DNA of 64,000 nucleotides, taken from positions 1,798,001-1,862,000 of the forward strand of contig NZ_AP025509.1 of assembly GCF_024347615.1 (NCBI RefSeq), written 5' to 3'. The position numbers and the translations under genes were made by a program. The notes below the pieces were generated by a model that saw only the letters and a list, made by a program, of their open reading frames with translations, was not told the DNA's origin and did not search any database. Position 1 is the stretch's first letter; every line of letters starts with the position of its first letter. This DNA is from Vibrio splendidus. GTDB taxonomy: Bacteria; Pseudomonadota; Gammaproteobacteria; Enterobacterales; Vibrionaceae. Positions 8,749 to 18,075 of this stretch are shown piece after piece.

Positions 8749-9735
8749 ATGACCCAAACATTTGAACAATACATAAACCTTGCAGACGAAAAACTCGGCG
8801 CAGAAGCTATCTTCGCAACAGACGATTTTTTCGCCGATAAAAGCCGTCTTCTCAGCCACGCTGCGCCAGAGTGGAAAGACGACTTATACGACGATAACGG
8901 CAAGTGGATGGACGGTTGGGAAAGCAGACGCAAACGCGGTGAAGGTTATGACTACTGTGTCGTTCGCCTTGGCCTAGCTGGCACCATTGCTGGCGTTGAT
9001 ATTGATACCTCATTCTTCACAGGTAACTTCCCACCTTCGGCATCAATTGACGCGTGTTATTCACCACAAGGTGAACCAACGGACGCAACAGAGTGGCAAG
9101 AAATTCTGCCTTCAATGGCACTACAAGGTGATCATCATCATCTTGAAGCGATCGAAAGTGACCAAGTATTTACGCACCTACGTTTGAACATCTATCCAGA
9201 CGGCGGTGTAGCGCGCCTACGTGTTTATGGCCGACCAAGTGTGGATTGGGACGCAATAGATTCTCAGCAACAAGTTGACCTAGCATCGGTTGAACACGGT
9301 GGCCGAGCACTCGCATGTAGTGACGAACACTACGGAAACAAAGCCAACATCTTAGGTCCTGGCCGCGGTGAAAACATGGGTGACGGTTGGGAAACAGCGC
9401 GTCGTCGTACACCGGGTAACGACTGGGTTATCGTGGCACTAGGCCACCCAGGTAACATCGAACGCATCGTTGTGGATACGGCCCACTTCAAAGGTAACTA
9501 CCCTGACAGTTGCTCGATTCAAGCCGCTTACGTGAAAGGCGGAACCGACGACCAAGTAGAAACACAAAGCCTATTCTGGCGTGAACTGTTGCCTGCACAA
9601 AAGCTGCAAGCGCACGAGATTCACGAATTCATTTCTGAGGTAAACGACCTTGGTGCGATTACCCACGTACGTGCAAACATATTCCCAGATGGTGGTATCA
9701 GCCGTTTGCGTCTGTTTGGTACGAAAGCGAAATAG
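8749..9735 (+). CDS. alc: Allantoicase
   Basis: This 328-residue protein is allantoicase, which splits allantoate into ureidoglycolate and urea. It consists of two similar jelly-roll repeats: the first has [24 protein letters not shown] and the second [24 protein letters not shown], and each is followed by a [23 protein letters not shown] strand (near 150 and 310). Length is typical of the family. It is cytoplasmic, with no signal peptide. The 123-base gap before it is the largest inside this gene set, so a secondary promoter is possible. Confidence 0.95.
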   Translation: MTQTFEQYINLADEKLGAEAIFATDDFFADKSRLLSHAAPEWKDDLYDDNGKWMDGWESRRKRGEGYDYCVVRLGLAGTIAGVDIDTSFFTGNFPPSASIDACYSPQGEPTDATEWQEILPSMALQGDHHHLEAIESDQVFTHLRLNIYPDGGVARLRVYGRPSVDWDAIDSQQQVDLASVEHGGRALACSDEHYGNKANILGPGRGENMGDGWETARRRTPGNDWVIVALGHPGNIERIVVDTAHFKGNYPDSCSIQAAYVKGGTDDQVETQSLFWRELLPAQKLQAHEIHEFISEVNDLGAITHVRANIFPDGGISRLRLFGTKAK

Positions 9736-9749
9736 GTAAGGAAATGAGT

Positions 9750-10310
9750 ATGAGTAATGGAATACGTCGTTTATCCATCGAACCGTTAACCAAGCAGGCT
9801 TTTGCAGAGTTTGGCGATGTTATCGAGTCCGATAATAGTGATTTCTTCATGATCAACAGTGGATCAACACGTCGTTACCACAAGCTAGCGACAACGGATG
9901 TGCAAGACCAAGACGGAGAAGCCATCATCAGCATCTTCCAAGCCACACCGTTGAGCTACCCACTGACCATCAAAATGTTAGAGCGTCATCCACTTGGCTC
10001 TCAGGCATTCATTCCATTACTTGGTCAACCCTATTTAATTGTTGTTGCGCCAAAAGGCGACGATCCAACATTAGCCAATAGCCGAGCTTTCTTGAGCAAC
10101 GGCCGTCAAGGAGTGAACTATCACAAAGGGGTGTGGCATCACCCAGTTCTCGCCCTCACCGATCAAGACCAGTTCTTGATCGTCGATAGAGGCGGCGAAG
10201 GGCACAACTGTGACGAAGTTTATTTCGACAGCGATCGAGTGGCATTGCATTTGGACGACTTGCCAACGGACGACAATAAGGAAGAGCAACGCTTAGCTAA
10301 AGCGTTGTGA
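9750..10310 (+). CDS. allA: Ureidoglycolate lyase
   Basis: This cupin-fold protein (186 residues) matches AllA, which cleaves ureidoglycolate to glyoxylate and urea, the last step encoded here. Typical family segments are LSIEPLTKQAFAEFGDVIE at the start, RHPLGSQAFIPL near 90 and GVNYHKGVWHHPVLAL near 120, with the metal-site His. Two in-frame ATGs lie at 9744 and 9750; TAAGGA at 9737-9742 is seven bases from the second, so I chose 9750. The start lies 15 bases after alc and the stop is 15 bases before the puuD start, so the genes are tightly linked. Confidence 0.93.
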   Translation: MSNGIRRLSIEPLTKQAFAEFGDVIESDNSDFFMINSGSTRRYHKLATTDVQDQDGEAIISIFQATPLSYPLTIKMLERHPLGSQAFIPLLGQPYLIVVAPKGDDPTLANSRAFLSNGRQGVNYHKGVWHHPVLALTDQDQFLIVDRGGEGHNCDEVYFDSDRVALHLDDLPTDDNKEEQRLAKAL

Positions 10311-10324
10311 TACAGGAGTTTATT

Positions 10325-11644
10325 ATGGATCCGCATATTACAGAATGGTTGAATCTAGCAATACGCTGGGCTCACATGATTGTTGGTGTTGCGTGGATAG
10401 GCGCATCATTTTACTTTGTTTGGTTAGAGAACAACCTTAACCGAGTAAATCCAAAAACGGGCCTTTCAGGCGACTTATGGGCAATTCACGGCGGTGGTAT
10501 TTATCACCTAGAGAAGTACAAACTTGCGCCACCAGAGATGCCAGAGCACCTGCACTGGTTTAAATGGGAAGCTTACTTCACGTGGATCACCGGTGTGTGT
10601 CTACTGGGTGTGGTTTACTACCTTAACGCTGAGATTTACCTGATTGCACCGGGCTCTGGTCTTGATTCAACCACTGCAATCGCTATTGGTATTGGTTCAT
10701 TCGTTGCCGGTTGGTTTATCTATGACTTACTGTGTGACTCACCATTAGGTAAAACTCCAGTGTTGCTTGGTGTTGTGCTGTTTGTGCTGCTCGTCGCTGC
10801 GACATATGGCCTAACTCAAGTGTTCAGTGGCCGTGGTGCTTACATTCATGTGGGTGCAATCATTGGTACCATCATGGTGGGTAACGTATTCCGCGTTATC
10901 ATGCCTGCACAACGTAACTTGGTGAAAGCGATTGAAGAGAAGCGCGAACCGGATCCGGGATTGCCAGCGAAAGGTCTACTGCGTTCTCGTCACAACAACT
11001 ACATGACCCTGCCAGTGCTGTTCATCATGATCAGTAACCACTTCCCAAGTACTTATGGCTCGGAATACAACTGGCTGATTCTTGCTGGGCTAGCGATCTT
11101 CAGTATCTTGGTGCGTCACTACTTCAACACGCGTCATGGTAGTCAGAAGTTTGCATGGACAGTGCCAGTAGCTGCATTGGGTATGATCACGCTTGCGTTT
11201 GTGACTTCACCTTACGCGAAAAAACAGATGACTCCAGTTGTACAGGCGCCAGTGGTTCAAGAAGTGCAAGTAAGCGCGACTGAATCGACGGTAGAAGAGG
11301 CTGCTTCAATCGATACTGCTTCAACTACAACTGATGCTCTAGCTTTACCAGCAGACCACGCAGCTCAAACCGCTAGCGCAGGAGTCAGCTTTGAAACCAT
11401 CAACAAGGTCATTCAAGAGCGCTGTTCTGTGTGTCACTCTTCAACCCCGAGCCACGCTGCTTTTGCTGCTGCGCCAGCCGGTGTGATGTTTGATACTCCA
11501 GAAGAGATTAAAGCCAACGTCCCAAGGATTGTTGCTCAAACCGTAACAACCAAGGTGATGCCGCTTGGCAACATGACTCAAATGACCGATGCAGAACGCG
11601 CACTCATCGGCACTTGGGTAGAGCAAGGCGCTACGCTTCAGTAA
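10325..11644 (+). CDS. puuD: Membrane-bound urate hydroxylase with C-terminal cytochrome c domain
   Basis: This 439-residue protein is PuuD, the membrane urate oxidase that makes 5-hydroxyisourate and passes electrons to the respiratory chain instead of generating hydrogen peroxide. About eight transmembrane helices occupy residues 1-300, with the family landmark WAHMIVGVAWIGASFYFVWLE near the N-terminus. A Pro/Ala/Thr-rich linker of about 60 residues leads to a cytochrome c domain with haem motif CSVCH at about 367-371 and a downstream Met ligand candidate in VMPLGNMTQM. CAGGAG precedes ATG 10325; the upstream alternative at 10307 overlaps allA and lacks a site. It closes the rightward set and is followed by a strong terminator. 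Confidence 0.95.
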   Translation: MDPHITEWLNLAIRWAHMIVGVAWIGASFYFVWLENNLNRVNPKTGLSGDLWAIHGGGIYHLEKYKLAPPEMPEHLHWFKWEAYFTWITGVCLLGVVYYLNAEIYLIAPGSGLDSTTAIAIGIGSFVAGWFIYDLLCDSPLGKTPVLLGVVLFVLLVAATYGLTQVFSGRGAYIHVGAIIGTIMVGNVFRVIMPAQRNLVKAIEEKREPDPGLPAKGLLRSRHNNYMTLPVLFIMISNHFPSTYGSEYNWLILAGLAIFSILVRHYFNTRHGSQKFAWTVPVAALGMITLAFVTSPYAKKQMTPVVQAPVVQEVQVSATESTVEEAASIDTASTTTDALALPADHAAQTASAGVSFETINKVIQERCSVCHSSTPSHAAFAAAPAGVMFDTPEEIKANVPRIVAQTVTTKVMPLGNMTQMTDAERALIGTWVEQGATLQ

Positions 11645-11737
11645 TGATGTGAATCCTTTACCTAAGAGCATGAGTCTTAGGTGAGGCTTGGGGAGAGTTT
11701 GGTTTCGGGCACGCGCCAAACTCATCCCACCCTGTTT

Positions 11738-11770
11738 CCCCGGTTCCTATAACCGGGGCTTTTTGTTTTT
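11738..11770 (+). terminator. Rho-independent terminator after puuD
   Basis: The perfect stem CCCCGGTT (11738-11745) / AACCGGGG (11751-11758) has a five-base loop and is followed by CTTTTTGTTTTT. It ends the puuE-to-puuD gene set about 95 bases after the puuD stop. Confidence 0.92.
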
Positions 11771-11871
11771 GGGACAAAGGGAATGCAGATTTATCATTCA
11801 GTTGGTGACTCTAGGTGCATATGTGGATTAAAGTGAGCCGAATTAACTTCTGTTAGCGCTCTGGAGAAGAG

Positions 11872-12252
11872 ATGAAATATATCGTTGTTGTTTGGACCCT
11901 ATTGTCATTTACAGTACAAGCTAGTTGCTTTGTTGTAGGTGATCTCAAAGGTTTTTCTACTCGTCAATTTGAAAGCTTTGAAATTGATAAAGATGGTATT
12001 TCATCTCAAAAGTTCATCGTTGAGTTTAAAGGTGAGGAAAGTAGCGTATCTCCAAATAATATGAATTGCTTTCAGGTTGGTTCATCCACTCTAATTTGTG
12101 CGGATGTTGGTACTGACGGCAAATCAACTGTTGAGACTTGGGCTGTTTACCCTGAGAAAGAAAAAGCGGTTTACACTAAATCGATAAATGGTTTTGGTGA
12201 CTTTAACGGCGCAAACATGTTTGTTGGTAATATCAAAGGGCGTTGCGACTAA
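11872..12252 (+). CDS. Hypothetical exported protein
   Basis: This 126-residue protein is not one I recognise. It begins with a probable Sec signal peptide (MKYIVVVWTLLSFTVQASC) and the mature region has three further Cys residues (near 64, 73 and 126), which could form periplasmic disulfides. GGAGAAGAG precedes the ATG well. It follows the purine terminator, so it has its own promoter, and is 48 bases upstream of the DJ-1-like gene. No function can be assigned. Confidence 0.7.
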   Translation: MKYIVVVWTLLSFTVQASCFVVGDLKGFSTRQFESFEIDKDGISSQKFIVEFKGEESSVSPNNMNCFQVGSSTLICADVGTDGKSTVETWAVYPEKEKAVYTKSINGFGDFNGANMFVGNIKGRCD

Positions 12253-12300
12253 CTATTTGAAAAAATAGTCGTAAGTGTCGTGATCTAGGAAAGGATAAAT

Positions 12301-12897
12301 ATGGATATTGCCGTACTAACATTTGATGGATTTAACGAGCTGGATTCTTTCATCGCATCGGGTATTTTGAACCGAATGAAAGAGTTTGGCTGGAATGTGC
12401 AGATCACTAGCCCTACAGAATCAGTGACGTCAATGAATGGAGTCACAATCCAATCTCAGCAACCTTTGGAGTTTGCCAATACTGCTGATGCGGTATTGTT
12501 TGGAAGTGGCATGTTGACCCGCGATATCGCCCAAGATGATAAATTACTCTCAAGGTTAAGCCTTAACCCACAAACACAATTGATTGGCGGTCAATGTTCA
12601 GGGACTTTGTTAATGTCGGTATTGGGATTGCTTAATCAAGTTCCAGCCTGTACTGATTTAGCAACGAAGCCATGGGTAATTGAATCCGGCGTGACTGTGT
12701 TGGATCAGCCGTTTTATGCGGAAGGAAACATTGCTACAGCAGGCGGCTGCTTGTCATCCAAATATCTAGCAGCATGGGTTATCAGTAAACTCGCAGACCA
12801 AGCACATGCCGAAGCTGCAATTCACTATGTTGCGCCTGTTGGTGAGAAAGAAGACTCTGTGAATCATTGCATGTCGATAGTAAGTACTTACGTTTAA
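12301..12897 (+). CDS. DJ-1/PfpI-family protein
   Basis: This 198-residue cytoplasmic protein has the DJ-1/PfpI glutamine-amidotransferase-like fold. The N-terminus MDIAVLTFDGFNELDSF is typical, and the nucleophile elbow is seen as GGQCSGTLLM near residue 100 with the conserved Cys. A catalytic His candidate is less clear. Members range from glyoxalase III and isonitrile hydratase to AraC-linked sensors, so the substrate cannot be named. AAAGGA with good spacing precedes the ATG. It sits among unrelated single genes. Confidence 0.85.
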   Translation: MDIAVLTFDGFNELDSFIASGILNRMKEFGWNVQITSPTESVTSMNGVTIQSQQPLEFANTADAVLFGSGMLTRDIAQDDKLLSRLSLNPQTQLIGGQCSGTLLMSVLGLLNQVPACTDLATKPWVIESGVTVLDQPFYAEGNIATAGGCLSSKYLAAWVISKLADQAHAEAAIHYVAPVGEKEDSVNHCMSIVSTYV

Positions 12898-12993
12898 ACT
12901 GATTCATTGCGTGCGCAGTCCTGTATAAGGTTCTTGATATGAACATCTACCCATGGCATTTTTAGTCCAAATTGACTTTAGTTAGGACAAAAA

Positions 12994-13233
12994 ATGGAAG
13001 ACTTAATAGTCGCGTATTTTAGGGCACTGAGCTCATTCTTTAGGTATCTGTTTCAGTCGATATTGATTGAGTTCATTGGTTATGGAGCTGGCTGGATAGT
13101 TTGTAAAGTATTCACATTAGGGCGCTTCCCCCCATTAATTCCAACTGAAAAAGAGCGAACCAGAATCTCTTATATCGGAGCTATTAGCATCGTGTTGCTT
13201 CTGTTAGCAATTGGTGTCTTCAATAGTATGTGA
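12994..13233 (+). CDS. Small hypothetical membrane protein
   Basis: This 79-residue protein contains two hydrophobic stretches, one around residues 18-40 and one at 60-77, suggesting two membrane helices with a short polar loop (TEKERTRIS) between. A TTAGGAC ribosome site precedes the ATG. It ends 17 bases before the GrpB-like gene and may be co-transcribed. I do not recognise a family. Confidence 0.65.
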   Translation: MEDLIVAYFRALSSFFRYLFQSILIEFIGYGAGWIVCKVFTLGRFPPLIPTEKERTRISYIGAISIVLLLLAIGVFNSM

Positions 13234-13249
13234 GATGGAGTGAGGATAT

Positions 13250-13723
13250 ATGAAATTTTACCCCGCGGAGCAATACCAAGCAGCTTGCCACGAGCTGTTT
13301 GTCCGATACGAACGTGAAATCAAAAAGCTAATCCCTAACGCGAGAATTGAGCATGTAGGCGCATCTTCTATTCCATCTGCAGTGTCTAAGGGCGATTTGG
13401 ATATCTTCATAGGTGTTGATCTCGGCGAGCTTGAGGATGCTATAGAGAGACTCACAACACTCGGCTTTAAAGAGAAACTCGATACGTTAAGAACACCCGA
13501 ACTGTGTATGTTGGAATCTACATCCGCTGATGATGTGGCGTTGCAAGTGGTCGCTAACGGTTCTGAGTTCGAATGCTTTCTGGCATTTCGTGACAAGCTA
13601 CGTGCGAATCCGGCATTGGTGGAGCAATACAACACCCTCAAAATGTCTTGTGAAGGTTGGCCACAAGATGAATACCGCGAAAAGAAGTCGACTTTTATCG
13701 AGCATGTGTTGGCTCTGAAATAG
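13250..13723 (+). CDS. GrpB-like nucleotidyltransferase-fold protein
   Basis: This 157-residue protein resembles the GrpB/UPF0157 group, which has a minimal nucleotidyltransferase fold. The family core is seen as IEHVGASSIPSAVSKGDLDIFIGV near 35-60, where the GSS-like (GASS) and D-x-D (DLDIF) motifs would bind metal and nucleotide, and the C-terminus DEYREKKSTFIEHVLA is typical. The biochemical role of the family is not established. Start ATG is preceded by GGAGTGAGGA. Confidence 0.82.
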   Translation: MKFYPAEQYQAACHELFVRYEREIKKLIPNARIEHVGASSIPSAVSKGDLDIFIGVDLGELEDAIERLTTLGFKEKLDTLRTPELCMLESTSADDVALQVVANGSEFECFLAFRDKLRANPALVEQYNTLKMSCEGWPQDEYREKKSTFIEHVLALK

Positions 13724-14077
13724 CAACAGTGCCCCTCACCTCTAATTGTCCAATTAACAAAAGTTTTATTAATACAAAGTGTTAAGTCAAAAAACCTTAC
13801 TTCTGAAGATTGGCCCTCTTAAATTCCCTTCAAACTATCTTACCACGGTTTAATAGCTTAAATTTACGCAACTAAGCTCACATATATTGCATGAGGCATT
13901 AGTGGAGGTATTGGTTTGTGTTATGTTTCGCATTATTTTATAAAGCGTGACTTATCCATTGAAAGCAAAGTGTTTTCTTTCGGATTAATTTCAAGATTTG
14001 TCTATCAGTACATCAACTTGGCGCTATCAAAAATCGATTGCTCTACGCCAATAATCAATACCACCTTAGGAAAGGAC

Positions 14078-14581
14078 ATGTCTGAAGCAATAGAAAACAC
14101 CCCTGCAATTGTACTCGCGTCTCGATGGTCTCGGTTTTGGGCGTTTGTTATCGACGGCCTCATTTATGCAGCTGCTATGATTCCAGTGGTCCTATATACC
14201 GATTTGTTCGATCGAGCCGTTTCTAATGGAGTCATAGAGTTACATGAACAAATCATGATGTTTGTTTATGGCTGGGTGATATTCCTCTTGTGTAATGGCT
14301 ACTTACTGCAAAAGAAGGGACAAACGATCGGTAAAAATGTAATGGAAATTGCGATTGTTGATATGGATGGCAAGCAACTAGGGCTATTCAACATAATGAT
14401 CAAACGAATTTTACCTATGAACATCTTTGTTTATATTCCTGTTATTGGTCAATATATATCGATTCTTAATTACCTGTTTGTTTTCCGTAAAAACAGACGC
14501 TGTTTGCATGACTTAATTGCAGGAACTCAGGTTATTAATGTTTCAGTGCCGAGAAACTTAGATTTCAGTACTATCGAATAG
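14078..14581 (+). CDS. RDD-family membrane protein
   Basis: This 167-residue protein carries the RDD domain: the first helix begins with SRWSRFWAFVIDGLIYAAAMIP (Arg and Asp of the name), then two more predicted helices, the QTIGKNVMEIAIVD segment and the closing RRCLHDLIAGTQVI. RDD proteins are inner-membrane proteins, some linked to sodium or proton exchange, but the function is generally unknown. The frame is open from 13916, yet ATG 14078 with TAGGAAAGGA upstream gives the normal family N-terminus, so I chose it. It ends 38 bases before the MFS gene. Confidence 0.85.
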   Translation: MSEAIENTPAIVLASRWSRFWAFVIDGLIYAAAMIPVVLYTDLFDRAVSNGVIELHEQIMMFVYGWVIFLLCNGYLLQKKGQTIGKNVMEIAIVDMDGKQLGLFNIMIKRILPMNIFVYIPVIGQYISILNYLFVFRKNRRCLHDLIAGTQVINVSVPRNLDFSTIE

Positions 14582-14619
14582 AAATTCGTAATCAAGCACT
14601 TACATACTTTAGGAACTTC

Positions 14620-15855
14620 ATGATTCATAAGCTTTTCTCAGCCATTTCAATTTATAGGTATTTACCGAATAATATCTATTATTTAGCACTGGCTAGAATG
14701 ATTCTGGGAATGGGTAACTTTATCGTTCCATTTTTAGTCTTACTGTTAACCGATAAGTTGGGTTATTCCGCAACAGTCGCAGGTTCCCTTGCCATGGGTG
14801 TGACGGGCTCTTACCTCTTAGGGAGCTTTTTAGGTGGGAGATTAGCCGATAGGTTGGGGCATAAACGGATCATGGTGTTTGGCGAGTTTATGTGCGCTGT
14901 ATTATTGATTACTTGTGGTTTCTTCGCCGATGCTCCGGTAGTCGTACCTGTGTTCTTGTTTTGTGCCTATTTCTTTGGCGGTTTAGCGTTGCCCGCGAGT
15001 AATGCTTTAGTTGCGGACCTTTCTACCCCTCAGAATCGTGATGCAGTCATGTCACTGAGTTATCTAGCCTATAACTTTGGTTCAGCTCTTGGTCCTGTTA
15101 TGGCTGGGTACTTGTTCTGGAATCACACTGACTGGATATTTTTCGGCAACGGTTTTGCGGCTCTTTTTTGTGTTTTTATTGTGGCTGCATTTGTGAAGTT
15201 GCAACCTGGAACGGAATCGACCAGCGAGAGTGAACTGGAACAGCCCGTTTCTGGTTCGGTTTGGTCAGTTTTAAAATCAAGGCCACGGCTTTTGTTGTTC
15301 ACTTTTCTATGTGGATTGCTGTGGTATTCGCTAAATCAAATGACTATGGCGAGTCCATTGTATTTGAGCCATGTGTTTGGAGAGCAAGGCCCAATTATTT
15401 TCGGGCAACTCATGACTTACGCTTGTGTTGTAGTGGTGCTGATTACGCCAATCTTAATGAAGTTCACGTCAGGTAAGGCTGAAACCGTAAGCCTTGCTTA
15501 TGCAGGCTTTATGTTTGCCTTTGGTTATATGCTCGTCATGTTGTTTCCCAACATTCCTGTTCATTTTTTTGCTTGGCTATTTCTATCTGCGGGCGAGGTT
15601 CTTCTTTTGACAAAAGAGGGCATATATTTAGCAAACAACTCCCCTTCGAGTCATCGTGGACGCATTCAAGGCGTGCTCATTACCTTGCGAACGGTTTTCG
15701 TTATGCCTAGTTTTATCGTGATTGGCTACTTTATCGATGATTATGGGTACACTTTCACTTGGTTTAGTGTGATATTAATTTCAGTTGTTGGTGCCGTTGG
15801 TTTTTATCTTATGTCAGCTAAGGGGAAGCAATCTCCAGCGTTAGTCACCGAGTAG
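14620..15855 (+). CDS. MFS transporter
   Basis: This 411-residue protein has 12 predicted membrane helices and the major-facilitator loop motif between helices 2 and 3 (GGRLADRLGHKRIM near residue 80). The overall form is that of a drug:proton antiporter or sugar-type exporter, but the substrate cannot be read from sequence. AGGAACTTC precedes the ATG. It may be co-transcribed with the RDD gene upstream, and a GNAT acetyltransferase gene follows 49 bases later. Confidence 0.88.
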   Translation: MIHKLFSAISIYRYLPNNIYYLALARMILGMGNFIVPFLVLLLTDKLGYSATVAGSLAMGVTGSYLLGSFLGGRLADRLGHKRIMVFGEFMCAVLLITCGFFADAPVVVPVFLFCAYFFGGLALPASNALVADLSTPQNRDAVMSLSYLAYNFGSALGPVMAGYLFWNHTDWIFFGNGFAALFCVFIVAAFVKLQPGTESTSESELEQPVSGSVWSVLKSRPRLLLFTFLCGLLWYSLNQMTMASPLYLSHVFGEQGPIIFGQLMTYACVVVVLITPILMKFTSGKAETVSLAYAGFMFAFGYMLVMLFPNIPVHFFAWLFLSAGEVLLLTKEGIYLANNSPSSHRGRIQGVLITLRTVFVMPSFIVIGYFIDDYGYTFTWFSVILISVVGAVGFYLMSAKGKQSPALVTE

Positions 15856-15904
15856 TTATTCGATTTACTAGCAGTAGTATCTTTTAGTCACCAGAGGTAG
15901 GCTT

Positions 15905-16375
15905 ATGATTACAATTAGAAAAGCGGTTGAGTCTGATGCTCAGGATATTTTCGATATTCGAAGCCGCGCCATTATCGAAAAGTGTTCCGCTTATTACTCA
16001 GAAGAACAGCTGTCAATATGGACGCAGGGTGGAATGTCTGATGGATTCATAAGCGATGTAGTCCAAACCTTTCACGTTTCAGAAGTTGATGGTCGAGTGA
16101 TTGGCAGCGGTAAGATCAACATCGAAACCGGTATGGTTGATGCTATTTTTGTTGACCCAGATTTTTCCGGAAAAGGCGCAGCGAAGCAGATGTTGCAGTT
16201 CTTAGAGGAACTCGCGATTCAACACAATTTGCCGTTAATGAAGTTAGAATCGACTCTGAATGCCGCTGCGTTTTATCGTGCGTGTGGCTTTATTGGTGAT
16301 GAACTTTCCACTTATCACTCTCCTAGAGGTATTAGCCTCGATTGCATCCCGATGGAAAAGCCGTTAGTTGCTTAA
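15905..16375 (+). CDS. GNAT-family N-acetyltransferase
   Basis: This 156-residue protein has the GNAT fold. The start MITIRKAVESDAQDIFDIR is the usual beta1-alpha1, and the acetyl-CoA pyrophosphate-binding motif is seen as VDPDFSGKGAAKQML near residue 95 (Q/RxxGxG/A form), followed by LESTLNAAAFYRACGF, the standard final motif. The acceptor is unknown. AGAGGTAG lies upstream of the ATG, and a terminator hairpin starts right after the stop. Confidence 0.88.
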   Translation: MITIRKAVESDAQDIFDIRSRAIIEKCSAYYSEEQLSIWTQGGMSDGFISDVVQTFHVSEVDGRVIGSGKINIETGMVDAIFVDPDFSGKGAAKQMLQFLEELAIQHNLPLMKLESTLNAAAFYRACGFIGDELSTYHSPRGISLDCIPMEKPLVA

Positions 16376-16377
16376 AT

Positions 16378-16412
16378 AAACAGCGCCAACGCCAATTGTT
16401 GGTGCTGTTTTT
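16378..16412 (+). terminator. Rho-independent terminator after the GNAT gene
   Basis: AAACAGCGCCAAC (16378-16390) pairs with GTTGGTGCTGTTT near 16397-16410 with one G-T style irregularity, followed by TTTTT. It starts two bases after the acetyltransferase stop. Confidence 0.85.
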
Positions 16413-16488
16413 ACTTTCCCCTTACACTCCTTTCAAATATCGAATTTAGTATCAAATTTCTCTTTGTTACACAGGCAAGCCTCTCATT

Positions 16489-17145
16489 ATGAAGAACTTC
16501 TTTGATAGCGAACTCATGCTCTCTAGCTCCTTGAATTTCGTTTTGCTATCGCTTGGGCTAACGCTCCTTTTTCATCTTCCGATTTGGTGTGGGTTCAACT
16601 TGAGCCGACGAAAGTGGAAGCTTATGGATTATTTATGGCCGTTCTTGGCGGGTATCGGGATGCTGGGTGCAGTGTCTGAGATTCGTGCGAAAGTAGCGGG
16701 TGATTGGGTTGAAACAGAACAAACCAGAGCGGTGGCGATTTTAGAATCGGTTCAGCAGTTTTCTTTGGATAAGCTGCGAAGTGATACCTGCACCGGTCAA
16801 CCATCTTTAGATAGTCACGCTCAGCACCACGAAGCGTGTTTGTGGTATTTGAATACGGCGATCACGTTCAAAGATGTCGATTTCACCTTGTTACCCAACG
16901 CATCGGATTTTACGGTTCCTGCGCCTAGTGTATCGCTGGTGGAAAGTGATGCCGTGTGGGTGGATGGTATGCTGAGTCAGTATGAGATGCAGAAAAACCA
17001 ATACATAAAAACCAGAGAAGCGCAGGTGAAGCAGCCACTAGAAAGTATCTTTTGGTATGTGAGCCCTTACTTAGTGTGTTTCGCGATTGCGTTACGTTTG
17101 ACGAAAGTCACCGCAGAGCTCAAATTAGATAAGTGCGCACAGTAA
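16489..17145 (+). CDS. Hypothetical membrane protein
   Basis: This 218-residue protein is predicted to have membrane helices at about 13-33 and 45-65 and one near the C-terminus (about 190-207), enclosing a soluble region of roughly 120 residues with three Cys (DTCTGQ and HEACLW). The orientation suggests that the middle faces the periplasm. I do not recognise a family. Its ribosome site (ACAGGCAAG) is weak. It converges with the DUF3299 gene across a shared terminator. Confidence 0.7.
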   Translation: MKNFFDSELMLSSSLNFVLLSLGLTLLFHLPIWCGFNLSRRKWKLMDYLWPFLAGIGMLGAVSEIRAKVAGDWVETEQTRAVAILESVQQFSLDKLRSDTCTGQPSLDSHAQHHEACLWYLNTAITFKDVDFTLLPNASDFTVPAPSVSLVESDAVWVDGMLSQYEMQKNQYIKTREAQVKQPLESIFWYVSPYLVCFAIALRLTKVTAELKLDKCAQ

Positions 17146-17167
17146 GTGAATCCCTGTCTTTGAGACG

Positions 17168-17200
17168 AAAAAAGAGCCTATTATTCAGGCTCTTTAGGTT
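17168..17200. terminator. Shared convergent terminator
   Basis: AAAGAGCCT (17171-17179) pairs with AGGCTCTTT (17187-17195) around a seven-base loop. On the minus strand six T follow, a strong terminator for the leftward DUF3299 gene; on the plus strand TTTAGGTTT is weaker. Confidence 0.85.
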
Positions 17201-17276
17201 TCGATTGACAGTGAATTTAGGCGCTCATGTTGTCGCCTAAATATGCGTTAATGTTTAGTTGTGGTTGGACTGTAGG

Positions 17277-17921
17277 TTAGTGATAATTCACTACCATTGA
17301 GGCATTGAGTTTGTATCCCATGGTGACATCGGTATCTCCATCAACGAGGTATACATTGTCTGTTGTTAATTTTGAAGAAATCACGCCTTCCACCCAAACA
17401 GGATATTGAACCGTTTCTACTTTGTAGCCTTCAGGGTAAGAGACTCTTACGATTTGATTGGCTGGTGGCGGTGGCATATGGATACAAGCACCAGCCGTGG
17501 GAACTAACAAGAACTCGGTGGCGACTAGCGGCGCTGAAAACTCGATAGGTACTAGAAATCCAGGAATACGAACACTTTTACCATCGAAGTCATGTGTTAC
17601 CGTTTCTGCCGCACGTTGTTGATTCACAATATATTCTGAGCGTAGTTTCAGCAACTCATCCGCGTCCAATCCTTCTGACTTTAATGTTTCTTTCAGTGCT
17701 ACTAACTCCTCATTGCTCTTTGGGTCATCATATTGGCTTAGGGTGAATATTTGCTGAAGGATTAGCTTTTGTTGATAGCTTATTTCCGGAAGCACAACTT
17801 GGTTCTGTGCATGTACTGGTCTCAGATCTTTCCAATCTAATTCTGTTGGTTCACTAGCAAAGCTGCCAAACGAAACAATGGATACAAAGAGGGCAATTAG
17901 TCTATTCAATGTTTGGTTCAC
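17277..17921 (-). CDS. DUF3299 exported protein
   Basis: This 214-residue protein starts with a Sec signal peptide ending about SFGSFA. The mature protein has the DUF3299 pattern: SVRIPGFLVPIEF near residue 115, then FLLVPTAGACIHMPPPPANQIVRV, where the Cys-x-His-x-Pro stretch may bind metal, and a beta-rich C-terminus. The family is periplasmic and often linked to metal or transport clusters; its function is unknown. The start is GTG at 17921 with only a weak ribosome site, so a few residues of uncertainty remain. Confidence 0.8.
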   Translation of the reverse strand: MNQTLNRLIALFVSIVSFGSFASEPTELDWKDLRPVHAQNQVVLPEISYQQKLILQQIFTLSQYDDPKSNEELVALKETLKSEGLDADELLKLRSEYIVNQQRAAETVTHDFDGKSVRIPGFLVPIEFSAPLVATEFLLVPTAGACIHMPPPPANQIVRVSYPEGYKVETVQYPVWVEGVISSKLTTDNVYLVDGDTDVTMGYKLNASMVVNYH

Positions 17922-18075
17922 TTATTGGTTAGTGGATTATCAGTTACTGACTTATCGATCACTGGAATGTCGTTATCAATTGGTTCATCGGCTTGATGAG
18001 AGCCGATGAACAAAGTTACTTCTTTAAAAAGCTTTGAAGCCTAAAGCCTGAAACTCAGAGCTTTAAACCTAAGCC